A DNA stretch of 64,000 bases from Streptomyces decoyicus (GTDB lineage: Bacteria; Actinomycetota; Actinomycetes; Streptomycetales; Streptomycetaceae). Under the pieces are notes generated by a model, which saw only the letters and a program-made list of their open reading frames with translations, was not told the origin of the DNA and ran no database searches. Location of the stretch: assembly GCF_019880305.1 (NCBI RefSeq), contig NZ_CP082301.1, forward strand, positions 3,224,001 through 3,288,000, written 5' to 3'. Both the position numbers and the translations under genes were made by a program. This document shows, piece by piece, positions 25,817-35,400 of the stretch (position 1 is its first letter; the number at the start of each line of letters is the position of its first letter).

Positions 25817-26292
25817 GCCCCGGGCCCCGCCCATAACAGCACCGTCACGAAAGGCCGGTTGACGCGGAACGCGGTATTGCGGACCCCGTGGCCAGGGCGT
25901 AGGACTGTCGCACACCGCAGAGCACGACGAGGCGCAGCGCGACGACGCACCGCCGCACGGCACCACGTACCGCCGCACAGGCCACATAGCACCGCAGGCA
26001 CGATGCACCACCGCACAGCACCACGAACCGCCGCACAGGACTACATAGCACCGCACGGCACCACGAACCGCCTCACAGGACCGCATAGCACCGCAGGCAC
26101 GACGCACCACGGCATGGCTCCAGGTACCACCGCACGGCACGACATACCACCGCAGGCACGACGCACCACCGCACGGCACCACGCACCACCGCACGGCACG
26201 ACGCGAACGGCACGGCGAGGGCGCCGCGGCACGACGTGATACGGCCCCCTTCGCAACCGGCACGGCAGGCGCAGCGATAAGGGGCTACGGGG
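25817..26292. other. 476-bp leader of the sugar ABC operon, mostly minisatellite
   Basis: No gene seen. About 270 bases are the 20-bp array listed separately. The first 100 bases (25817–25920) are the only ordinary sequence and may hold an operator or promoter; no hexamers are convincing. Confidence 0.45.
25946..26212. repeat. 20-bp minisatellite upstream of the sugar-binding protein gene
   Basis: About 13 degenerate copies of a unit like GCACCACCGCACGGCACCAC. The cleanest pair is 26163–26182 and 26183–26202, differing at one base. A higher-order pattern is marked by CATAGC at 25985, 26044 and 26084 (59 and 40 bases apart, near multiples of 20). G is scarce and C and A dominate on the plus strand, unlike neighbouring DNA. 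It stops about 80 bases before the lipoprotein start. Confidence 0.85.
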
Positions 26293-27666
26293 ATGCGCAG
26301 ACGACTCGACCGCACGGCTGTACGCGCCACGACCGCGGTGGCGGCGGCCTCGGCGCTCGCCCTGATGCTGGCCGCCTGCGGCAGCGGCGGCGGCACGAAG
26401 GACAACGGCAGCGGCGGCAGCAAGGGCGGCAGCACCGCCCCCACCGTGCAGCTCCCCCAGCTCAAGGGCCAGAAGTTGCAGGTCACTGCGGTCTGGACGG
26501 GCCCCGAGCGGGAGAACTTCGTCAAGGTGCTGGATGAGTTCGAAAAGCGCACGGGTGCCCAGGTCGACTTCGTGCCCAGCGGCGACGACATGGCCGGCTT
26601 CATCGGCTCCAAGATCGCCGGTGGCGGGCCGCCGGACGTCGCGATGCTCCAGCAGGTCGGTGTACTGGACGAGTTCGCCGAGAAGGGCTGGCTCAAGCCG
26701 CTCGGCAGCGCCGCCAAGGCGCAGCTCGCCAAGAACTACACCAAGGGCTGGCAGGACCTCGGCGCCCACAAGGGCACCGGGTACGGCGTCTACTTCAAGG
26801 CCAGCAACAAGTCGCTGGTCTGGTACAACACCGAGGCGTTCGACAATGCGGGTGCCAAGGAGCCGAAGACCTGGCCGGACTTCGTCAAGGCGGCGGAGAT
26901 CATCGCCGAGTCGGGTATCGAGCCGGTCTCGGTGGGCGGTTCGGACGGCTGGACGCTGACCGACTGGTTCGAGAACATCTATCTCTCCCAGGCGGGGCCG
27001 GAGAAGTACGACCAGCTGGCGCAGCACAAGATCAAGTGGACTGACCCGACGGTCAAGCAGGCGCTGAGCACGCTCGGGCAGCTCTTCGGCCGTAAGGATC
27101 TGCTGGCGGGCGGCAACTCCGGTGCGCTCCAGACGGACTTCCCGACGTCGGTGACCCGGACTTTCAGCGGCGGTGATGCCCCCAAGGCCGCGATGGTCTC
27201 CTCGGCCGACTTCGCCGCCGCCAACATCGCCCAGACCAAGGCCAAGGTCGGTACCGACGCCAAGGTCTTCCCGTTCCCGGCGGTGGGCGCCAAGTCCCCG
27301 GTGGTGACCGGCGGTGATGTGGCGGTGGCCCTCAAGGACAGCAAGGCCTCGCAGGCGCTGCTGACGTTCCTGGCGTCGACGGATGCCGCCAAGATCTGGG
27401 CGCAGGCGGGCGGGTTCATCTCGCCGAACAAGGAGCTCGACCAGGCTGCGTACGCCGACGGGGTGATGCGCGAGATCGCCAAGGCGCTGATCGCGGCGGG
27501 TGACGATTTCCGCTTCGACATGTCCGACCAGGCGCCCGCCTCGTTCGGCGGCAAGCCGGGCCAGGGCGAGTGGAAGGACCTACAGGACTTCCTGAAGAAC
27601 CCCAAGGATGTCGCGGGCACCCAGGCGCAGTTGGAGAAGGACGCCGCCAAGTCGTTCAGCCACTGA
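26293..27666 (+). CDS. sugar ABC transporter substrate-binding lipoprotein
   Basis: 457 residues. Signal peptide with lipobox LMLAACG (Cys29), then a G/S/K linker and a type 1 extracellular solute-binding fold: VTAVWTGPERENFVKVLDEF, FVPSGDDMAGFIGSKIAGG, PDVAMLQQVG, YFKASNKSLVWYN, GSDGWTLTDWF. It captures an oligosaccharide or glycoside outside the membrane for the two permeases that follow. No ATPase gene is nearby; in Streptomyces such importers share the MsiK ATPase. The ligand is unknown. Confidence 0.92.
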   Translation: MRRRLDRTAVRATTAVAAASALALMLAACGSGGGTKDNGSGGSKGGSTAPTVQLPQLKGQKLQVTAVWTGPERENFVKVLDEFEKRTGAQVDFVPSGDDMAGFIGSKIAGGGPPDVAMLQQVGVLDEFAEKGWLKPLGSAAKAQLAKNYTKGWQDLGAHKGTGYGVYFKASNKSLVWYNTEAFDNAGAKEPKTWPDFVKAAEIIAESGIEPVSVGGSDGWTLTDWFENIYLSQAGPEKYDQLAQHKIKWTDPTVKQALSTLGQLFGRKDLLAGGNSGALQTDFPTSVTRTFSGGDAPKAAMVSSADFAAANIAQTKAKVGTDAKVFPFPAVGAKSPVVTGGDVAVALKDSKASQALLTFLASTDAAKIWAQAGGFISPNKELDQAAYADGVMREIAKALIAAGDDFRFDMSDQAPASFGGKPGQGEWKDLQDFLKNPKDVAGTQAQLEKDAAKSFSH

Positions 27667-27766
27667 GTACGCGAAGCCGTCCGGGCACTGAGCCCGCGAA
27701 GCCGTCCGGACGCACCGAGTCCGTGAAGCCGTCCGGGCACCGAGTACGCGAAGTCGTCCGGACGCG
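27665..27766. repeat. 25-bp minisatellite, four units, starting at the stop codon of the binding-protein gene
   Basis: Units like GAGTACGCGAAGCCGTCCGG plus GCACC begin at 27665, 27690, 27717 and 27742, with a fifth GAG at 27767. The first unit starts within the TGA stop (27664–27666). Spacings are 25, 27, 25 and 25. It separates the binding-protein and permease genes within the operon and might form alternative structures in the mRNA. Confidence 0.85.
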
Positions 27767-27813
27767 GAGCAGCTGCCGCCGACCGCCTCGACCGGGACCG
27801 GGGGACCGTCACG

Positions 27814-29192
27814 ATGAGCGCCGTACAGGTCAGCAAGGCCAGTGAGAGCAGCGAGGGCGGCCGGCGCAGCGGCGGCGGCAGGCGGCGCGGCGGCAGGCGG
27901 CGCGGCGGTGTCCTGGGCACCCGCCCCTGGACCGCGGCGGTGTTTTTGCTGCCGGCGTTGCTGTTGCTCGGGGCGCTGGTCGTCTACCCGATCGTCTTCT
28001 CCGTGTACCGCAGTCTGTTCGACGCGTCCGGCAACGGCTTCGTGGGGCTGGGCAATTACGGGGCGATGTTCTCGGACGACGGTATCCGTACGGCGCTGAG
28101 GAACAACGTCATCTGGGTGGTGGTGGCGCCGACCGTCTCGACGGTGCTGGGGCTGATCTTCGCGGTGCTGACCGAGCGGATCCGCTGGGGCACCGCCTTC
28201 AAGCTGATCGTGTTCATGCCGATGGCGATCTCGATGCTGGCGGCGGGCATCATCTTCCGGCTGGTCTACGACCAGGACCCGCAGCGCGGGGTCGGCAACG
28301 CGGTGTGGGTCGGCATTCATGACACGTTCGCCGACCCGGCGCCGTTCCCGGGTGCCAAACCGCGGCCCAAGGCCGATCTCGCGCCGTCCGGCGGCGGTGC
28401 GTTCACCACGCGCTCGGCCGTACGGGCGGGCTCCCCGGTGAAGCTGCCGCTGGTCGCCGTCCAGCCGGGCGATCTGCGCGGTGCTCGGTCCGCGGCCGCC
28501 GCCGGGTCCCGTCCTGGCCAGGTGACCGGCACCGTGTGGCTGGACTTCACCCGCGGTGGCGGCGGCCGCCCGACGTCGTCGACGGCAACGAGAAGGCGCT
28601 GGCCGGGCTGACGGTCGAGGCGGTCAGGGGCGGCCGGGTGGTCGGCTCGGCGACGACGGCGGCGGACGGCACCTTTGCGCTGCCCGCCGCCCAGGCCGAC
28701 GGCGCCCGCCTCCGGCTGCCCGCGGCCAATTTCGCCGAGGCCTACCGCGGCGTCGACTGGCTCGGCCCGGCGCTGGTCACCCCGGCGATCATCGGTTCCT
28801 ACGTCTGGATGTGGGCCGGTTTCGCGATGGTGCTGATCGCGGCGGGGCTGGCGGGCGTTCCGCGGGAGCTGCTGGAGGCGGCGCGGGTGGACGGCGCGGG
28901 CGAGTGGCAGGTCTTCCGCCGGATCACGGTGCCGCTGCTGGCGCCGGTCCTGGTGGTCGTGCTGGCCACCCTCATGATCAATGTGCTGAAGATCTTCGAC
29001 CTGGTCTACATCATCGCGCCGGGCTCCAGCATCAGATCCGCCAACGTGCTGGCGCTCCAGCTCTTCCAGTCGTCGTTCGGTACCGACGTCGACGAGGGCC
29101 TGGGCAGCGCGATCGCCGTATTCCTGCTGCTGCTCGTGCTGCCGGTGATGTACGTCAATCTCCGGCGCATACGGAAGGAGCGTCGCCGATGA
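27814..29192 (+). pseudogene. sugar ABC permease, frameshifted once near 28570
   Basis: Two overlapping frames together make one permease of about 459 residues. Frame one (27814–28611) has a basic N-terminus, membrane segments from TAAVFLLPALLLLGALV, and runs into a periplasmic insert ending VWLDFTRGGGG. The protein then continues in another frame with DVVDGNEKALAGLTVEAV, a carboxypeptidase-regulatory-like insert, and the conserved permease loop VPRELLEAARVDGAGEWQVFRRITVPLL, to 29192. Adding one C to the CCC at 28569–28571 joins them as GGGGRPDVVDG. It is either a real single-base loss inactivating uptake or a sequencing error. Confidence 0.85.
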
Positions 29193-30103
29193 CGACCGTG
29201 GACGGTGGCGTACCGGACGGGCGCTCCGGCAGTGCCGGTGCCGTACGGGCCCGGCAGCCGCTGGCCGCCCGGATCGCGGCGCGGGCCGGTGGCGGCGCGA
29301 TGCGGGTCTTCCTGGTCCTTGTCGCCCTGTTCTGGCTGATGCCCTCGGTGGGGCTGCTGCTGTCCTCGCTGCGCAGCCCGCAGCAGATCGCCGAGTCCGG
29401 CTGGTGGCAGGTCTTCAGCGCACCGGCCCAGATCACCTGGGACAACTACAGCCAGCTGCTGTCGAACGACAAGGTGATGGGCTCGCTGCTGACCACGGCG
29501 GCGATCACCGTGCCGGCGACGGTACTGGTCGTGGTCATCGGATCGCTGGCGGGTTATGCGTTCGCGTGGATGGAGTTCCCCGGACGGGACGGCTGGTTCA
29601 TGGTCGTCGTCGGGCTGCTGGTGGTGCCCGTGCAGGTGGCGCTGATCCCGGTGGCCAAGCTGTTCGGCGCGGTCGGGCTGTTCGAGACGACGGCCGGGGT
29701 GATCCTCTTCCATACGGCCTTCGGGCTGCCGTTCGCGGTGTTCCTGCTGCGGAACTTCTTCGCCGAGATCCCGCGCGAGCTGCTGGAGGCGGCCCGGCTG
29801 GACGGGGCGGGCGAGCTGCGGCTGTTCACCCGTGTCGTGATGCCGCTGGGCGGGCCGGCGATCGCCTCGCTGGGGATCTTCCAGTTCCTGTGGGTGTGGA
29901 ACGACATGCTGATCGCGCTGATCTTCGCGGACAGCGGCAACCCGCCGGTGACCGTCGCGCTGCAGCAGGAGGTGCGCCAGTTCGGCAACAACATCGATGT
30001 GCTGGCGCCCGGCGCCTTTCTGTCGATGGTGGTGCCGCTGATCGTCTTCTTCGCCTTCCAGCGTCAGTTCGTCTCCGGTGTGATGGCCGGCGCGGTGAAG
30101 TGA
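29189..30103 (+). CDS. sugar ABC transporter permease, second subunit
   Basis: 304 residues from the ATG at 29189, overlapping the first permease's stop (ATGA), with GGAAGGAG eight bases before. Six membrane segments; the MsiK/MalK-contact EAA loop reads IPRELLEAARLDGAGELRLFTRVVMP. MalG/UgpE type. It pairs with the upstream permease in the membrane. Because the first permease is frameshifted, the coupled start may be used poorly if translation stops early at 28611. Confidence 0.92.
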   Translation: MTTVDGGVPDGRSGSAGAVRARQPLAARIAARAGGGAMRVFLVLVALFWLMPSVGLLLSSLRSPQQIAESGWWQVFSAPAQITWDNYSQLLSNDKVMGSLLTTAAITVPATVLVVVIGSLAGYAFAWMEFPGRDGWFMVVVGLLVVPVQVALIPVAKLFGAVGLFETTAGVILFHTAFGLPFAVFLLRNFFAEIPRELLEAARLDGAGELRLFTRVVMPLGGPAIASLGIFQFLWVWNDMLIALIFADSGNPPVTVALQQEVRQFGNNIDVLAPGAFLSMVVPLIVFFAFQRQFVSGVMAGAVK

Positions 30104-30456
30104 GACCCCCGCGGGGGCCCGGCAGGCACGGTGGTCCCGGCAGTCCCCGTCGCCACGCCACCTCCCGTTCATTTTCGTCCGCCTACAGTGACGTCGCTGC
30201 CGTGCCACGAGGCCGCGCCGGTGCGCGGCGGCCATGACGCCGGGCGCGTCCACAACTGCACAGACGCCGACAACAGCAGATCCCTCCCGCAGAGCCCGCA
30301 AAGCCCGCGGCACCCTCAGATCCCTCAGATCCCGCAGTTTTCTCCTCGCACACCCGGTACATCCACGGCGGACAGCGCCGGCACATACCGCACGTACTCC
30401 CCCTGCACGCGTCGTACTCAGCCCTACGTTCCCGACCGTCTGGAGACGGACCGCAC
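30104..30456. other. 353-bp gap before the methyltransferase
   Basis: No gene seen. It holds short direct repeats (GCCCGCAAAGCCCGCGG; CAGATCCCTCAGATCCCGCAG) around 30290–30340. No terminator hairpin is evident directly after the permease. The promoter for the 30457 gene is probably here but not recognisable. Confidence 0.45.
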
Positions 30457-31410
30457 ATGACTGCCCCCATCGCAGACCAGAGTGCCGAACAACTCCCGCG
30501 CCCCACCCGGCTGTCCGATGTCAAAGGCTGGTTCTTCACCGCCGACCAGTTGCTCTTCGACTGGTTCCTGGCGCACCAGCAGGACCGTTCGGAGCCGGGT
30601 GATCTGCTCGAACTGGGCGCGTATATGGGCAAGAGCGCCATCTTCCTCGGTGCGCGGCTGCGTCCCGACGAGCGCTTCACGGTCTGCGATCTCTTCGACT
30701 CCCCCGCCGAGGACGCCTCCAACTCCAAGGAGATGAAGAAGTCCTACGCGACCCTGACGCGCCGCGCCTTCGAGGCGAACTACCTTGCCTTTCACGAGGA
30801 GTTGCCCACGATCATCCAGGGCCTCAGCTCGTTCGTCGGCGATCATGTGGACGAGGGGTCGGTGCGCTTCGCCCATATCGATGCCTCGCATCTGTACGAG
30901 CATGTGCACGGCGACATCCTCACAGTGCGCAAGCTGCTCACGGCCCACGGCGTCGTGGTGATGGACGACTACCGCGCCGAGCACTGCCCGGGGGTGGCCG
31001 CCGCCACCTGGCAGGCCGTCGCGAACGAGGGGCTGCGCCCCATCTGCATCACCGGCACCAAGTTCTACGGGACCTGGGGCGATCCCGAGCCGCTACAGAA
31101 GGCGCTGGTGGAGTGGATCACCTCGCGCGGCGACATCTGGCACGAGGTGCAGTACGTCAACGACGCCCCGCTGGTGCGGCTGAGCGCCAAGGGTGCCCAG
31201 GAGCCCGCCCATCCGGTCTCCCGGCACAAGTCCGCCGCCCGCGCCCCGCAGCGGCCGGCGGCTCGGGCGCCGAAGGCCTCCGCGTCCCGCCCGGCCGCGC
31301 GCCCGCCGGTCCCCTCGCGCGCCGCGCTGCGCCGGGTCGCCCTGGACGTGCTGCCGCCGGTCGTCACCCGTGCGCTGGTGAAGGCCCGCCGGCGGGCCCG
31401 TACGCACTGA
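30457..31410 (+). CDS. class I methyltransferase (Methyltransf_24 type) with basic tail
   Basis: 317 residues. Residues 1–240 form a SAM-binding fold with LLELGAYMGKSAIFLGARL as motif I, FTVCDLFDS, and SVRFAHIDASHLYEHVHGDI, which carries the metal-type Asp/His of the TylF-like group. The tail after about 245 is an Ala/Pro/Arg-rich basic region (HKSAARAPQRPAARAPK), perhaps for binding anionic polymer or membrane. It stands at the edge of the glycopolymer cluster, so a sugar or polymer methyl group is the guess. Confidence 0.8.
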   Translation: MTAPIADQSAEQLPRPTRLSDVKGWFFTADQLLFDWFLAHQQDRSEPGDLLELGAYMGKSAIFLGARLRPDERFTVCDLFDSPAEDASNSKEMKKSYATLTRRAFEANYLAFHEELPTIIQGLSSFVGDHVDEGSVRFAHIDASHLYEHVHGDILTVRKLLTAHGVVVMDDYRAEHCPGVAAATWQAVANEGLRPICITGTKFYGTWGDPEPLQKALVEWITSRGDIWHEVQYVNDAPLVRLSAKGAQEPAHPVSRHKSAARAPQRPAARAPKASASRPAARPPVPSRAALRRVALDVLPPVVTRALVKARRRARTH

Positions 31411-31420
31411 GGCATCGGGC

Positions 31421-31456
31421 GCGCGGGCCGGGCGGGGAACTGTGCCCGGCCCGCGC
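31421..31456. terminator. bidirectional terminator between two methyltransferases
   Basis: Perfect 13-bp stem GCGCGGGCCGGGC (31421–31433) with GCCCGGCCCGCGC (31444–31456), 10-base loop, between convergent genes. Confidence 0.75.
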
Positions 31457-31501
31457 CCTGCCGCGCCCAGGAGCCGTCCGGCCCGCTCCGCCGGGCCTGT
31501 C

Positions 31502-32188
31502 TCAGCGCGGGACCTGTCCCACCAGGACGAAGACGTTGGACCGCAGCAGCATCCCGGCGGGACGCGGCAGCGGATGGGAGTACGTACGCCGTACGGCCAG
31601 GCCGGCGGACTCGGCGAAGGCGCGCAGCAGGGCGAAGTCGGTGAAGCGCACGGGGGCGGGCCCGGCCCGGTGCCCGGCCTCCTGCGCGGTGATCAGCAGC
31701 ACCCCGCCGCCGGGTCGTACGTAGGGGACATAGGCCCGCAGCAGGCCCTCGACCTGCTCGTCGTCCAGATGCTCCAGGACATGTGCGGTCAGCAGCGCGT
31801 CGAAGGCGCCGGGCCGGGCGTGCGGGCTCGCGAGGAAGGTGTCGGCGGTGTAGGCGGTCAGGCCGCGCGCGCGGCAGTGCGCCACGGACTGCGGGTCGTG
31901 GTCCACCCCGACGCTGCCGGGCGCGCAGTCGGCGAGCGTGTCGCCGGTCCCGCAGCCGATCTCCAGCACCCGTCCGGTGCCGATCCGCCGCAGCTGGCTG
32001 CGGTACGGGGACCGGGCGGGCAGCAGCCGGGCCGGGCCGCCGCGCCCCCGTTCGACCGGCAGCCGCGCGGTGGAGGCGGCCGGCGCGGTGCCCGTGGGGC
32101 GCGCGGGCCGGGCGGTCCGGGTGTCGCTGCCGGGCGGCCCGGCGTCGGGGCTGTCGGTGGCGGCGGAGCTGTCGGTTCGGCCGGGCAT
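31502..32188 (-). CDS. SAM-dependent methyltransferase
   Basis: 228 residues. The first 55 are disordered and A/P/R/T-rich. Motif I is VLEIGCGTGDTL (about 74–85), followed by GVDHDPQSV, DALLTAHVLEHLDDEQVEGLL and the late strand GGGVLLITAQEAG. The fold is Methyltransf_11/23. It diverges from the GT2–glycerophosphotransferase gene, 251 bases apart. Substrate unknown. Confidence 0.85.
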   Translation of the reverse strand: MPGRTDSSAATDSPDAGPPGSDTRTARPARPTGTAPAASTARLPVERGRGGPARLLPARSPYRSQLRRIGTGRVLEIGCGTGDTLADCAPGSVGVDHDPQSVAHCRARGLTAYTADTFLASPHARPGAFDALLTAHVLEHLDDEQVEGLLRAYVPYVRPGGGVLLITAQEAGHRAGPAPVRFTDFALLRAFAESAGLAVRRTYSHPLPRPAGMLLRSNVFVLVGQVPR

Positions 32189-32439
32189 CGGGACGCGGTC
32201 ACCTTCCCTGGGGGAAACACGGCGCGCGGGGCGCCCTGAAGCTGTGCAACGGGTCTACGGCATCGGACGCGGCCCGGCACTACGGCGCGCCGAATTCGCG
32301 CACCGAGCGTAACGATGCACACACGGACTGTCGATGATGTCTCTCACCCTTTCAGCGCAGATCCGGTGACCGTGCCGCCGTGGGCGAGTTGAACGGACCG
32401 GTCTTGTGCATCGCCAGTCCGGAAAGGCTCGGTCCACGT

Positions 32440-35400
32440 ATGAAGCCTCGGCTCACCGTCGTCGTCCCGGTCCATCGCATCGAGGGGTCCGAGCGGAATG
32501 TGGAGGAGTGCCTGGAGTCGGTCGCGGCCCAGACGCTGACCGATCTGGATGTGGTGATGGTGGACGACGGTCCGCCCGCGGACGCGGGCGGGGACGCCAC
32601 CTCCGCCGCGGGCGCGCCCGCCGCTCCCGTCCGCCGTTTCGCCGAGCGCGACCCGCGCTTCCGGATCGTCCACCATCCCGGGGGCGGTCCGGCGCCCGGC
32701 TGCGGCGCGCTCCGCAACACCGGTGCCCGGCACGCCTATCCGCACACCGAATACCTGGCCTTCCTGGACGCCGACGATGTGCTGCTGCCGCGCGCTTACG
32801 AGGACCTGGTCGGCCTGCTGGACAAGTCCGGTGCGGACCTCGCGACCGGCAATGTCTACCGGCTCGGTGCGGCAGGACGCAGCCAGTCCGCCCACCACCC
32901 GGCCACCCGCGCCACCGCGCTGCGCACCCACGTCGGCGAGGACCTCACCCTGCTGTCCGACCACTTCGCCCGCAACAAGGTCTTCCGCCGCACCTTCTGG
33001 GACACCCATCAATTCGCGTTTCCCGAGGGCGGGTTGTGCCACGACGCGGCGGTGACGCTGCCCGCGCTCTTCCTCGCCGAGGCGATCGACGTCCTGCACG
33101 AGCACGTCTGTTACTGGCGGCTGCCGGAAGGGCCCGACCGCCACCGGCGGCCCGATGCCCGGGGCGTACGGGACCGGTTCGCGGCGGTGGCCGGCATCCG
33201 GCGTTTCCTCGCGGACCCGGCCCACGCCCGGCTGAGCGTCCATCAGCGCGACTACGACCGCGCACAGCTCACCGACGGGCTGCTCGACCTGGTCGACGCC
33301 CTGCCGGCGGCCGCGCCGGAGTGCCGGACCGCGTTCCTGGACTGCGCCCGCGACTTCCTCTCCGGCGTCGACCCGCGGCTGTTCCCCACGCTCCCCGTCG
33401 AGCTGCGGATGCGCTGGTATCTGATCCGCGCCGGGCGCCTGGCCGACCTGCTCACCCTGCTCGTGCACGAGGCCCGCAACCCGGCGGGGTTCACCGTCGC
33501 CGGGCCGCCGCTGCGCAAGCGCGCGGTGCTGCCGCTGACCCCGCCGCTGGAGCTGCCGCCGGGCGTGACCCGGCTGGATCGCGCCGACTTCCCCGTACGG
33601 GCCCGGGTCCGGGAAGCGGTGTGGCAAAACGGCGTGCTGGTACTGCGCGGCTACGCCTACATCCGGAATCTGGACGCCGCGGCCCGGCACAGCTACCTCC
33701 GCACGGCGGTGCTGTCCTGCGGGCGGCGCCGGATCCTGCTGCCGCTGCGGCCGGTGCCGATGGTGGAGGCGACCGCCGAGTCCGGTCAGGAGCTGCACTG
33801 TTACGACTGGTCGGGCTTCGAGCTGCGGGTCGACCCGGCCCGGCTGCGCAAGGGCGGGCGCTGGGAGGAGGGCGACTGGACGGTCGGGGTGGTGCTGGCG
33901 TCGGCGGGCGTGGTGCGGGCCGCGGCGCTGCACGCCCCGGAGACCGGCTCCGGCGCCACACCGTGCGCCCATGAGCTGCCCGGGGACGGCGTACGGATCA
34001 CGCCCCGGTTCACGGACGGGCGGCTGCGGCTGTCGGTGGCCCGTCCGGCCCGGCGGCTGGCCGGCCACCGTGCGGCGGCGGCCGGCGCCCTGGACCTGAC
34101 CGTCACCACGCCCGGCCCGCCGCTCTCGGCCCTGCGGCTGACCCACCAGGGAAGCGGCACGGTGGTGTCGTTCCCGGTGGAGACGGAACGCCCCGCGGGG
34201 GCGGGGACGGGGCCGGGCAACGGGCAGCGGGAAGCGGGCGGGGCGCCCGACGGCGCGCCGGGCGCCCCGCCCCCGCCGCTCACCTTCCGGGTCCGGCTCG
34301 ACGCCCTCGCCGCCGCGCGCCCCACCCGGGACGGCGCGCCGCTGGCGATCTTGCCGGGGCACACCGAGAGCTGGGCGGCCGAGGTGGTGCTGGCCGACGG
34401 CGGCACCGACCCGATCGCCTGCGATCCCCGGCTCGCCCCCGTCGCCCATCCGCTCTCGCACGGCCGTGAGCTGGTCGTGGCGGCCTCCCCGGCCGGGCAC
34501 CTCGTGCTGCACGACCGCACCCCGCAGCCGTTCCTGGACCGGGCGATGTGGCGCGCGGACGGCGCCCTGCTGGTGGCGGGAAGGCTGCCGGACGCCGCGC
34601 CGCACGCCACCGAACTGGTCCTCAAGCACGGTGCGCACGCCGCCGAGCTGGCCTTCCCCACCCTCCACGACGACGGCCGGTTCCACGGCACGCTGCCGCT
34701 GGGCGCCCTGCCCTCGCTCGCCGGCCCGGTGCCGCTGCGCGAGGGCCGCTGGACGCTGCATCTGCGCGAGCAGGGCGCGCCCGGCTCCCCGCTGGACGCC
34801 CCGGTCCGCTGTGCGCCGTCCCTCCTCGACGGGCTGCCGGCCGCCCGTACCGTCCGCGGCAAGCCGCTCACCCTGGACCGGCACCGGCACGACGAGGCGC
34901 TGGTGGTGGCGGGTCCCGCGCTGCCCGCCACCGACCGCGGCCCCTACCGGCGCCGGGTGCTGCGCGAGCAGCACTACTCGCTGCACCGCTCGCGCCCGCT
35001 GCGCGACACCGTCCTCTACAGCAGCTTCGGCGGCCGCGCGTACGGGGACTCGCCGCGGGCGGTGCACGAGGAGCTGGTGCGCCGGGGCATGGACGTGGAG
35101 CATCTGTGGGCGGTGCGCGACGCGCAGACCGCGGTGCCGGAGACGGCGCGGGCGGTGCTGGTGGGCAGCGCCGAGTGGCACGGCGCGCTGGCGCACAGCC
35201 GCTGGGTGGTCACCAACACCCATCTGCCCCGCTGGTTCACCCGGCGCGGCGGCCAGCGCATCATCCAGACCTGGCACGGCACCCCGCTCAAGCGGATCGG
35301 CGCCGACCTGGCCGGGACGCTGTGCGCGGGGCTGGCCCATCTGGCGCCGCGGCCGCGGGTCAGCCGGCAGTGGAGCGTGCTGCTGTCGCCCAACGCGCAC

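Noticed and set aside
25946..26212. CRISPR array or tRNA cluster
   Set aside because: Units are 20 bp and directly adjacent without spacers; no cloverleaf.
23492..26263. A 923-codon minus-strand frame running through the FHA–FtsK gene and the 20-bp repeats
   Set aside because: Its start is repeat-encoded (VVPCGG-type) and the rest is antisense to the ATPase; no ribosome-binding site or motif.
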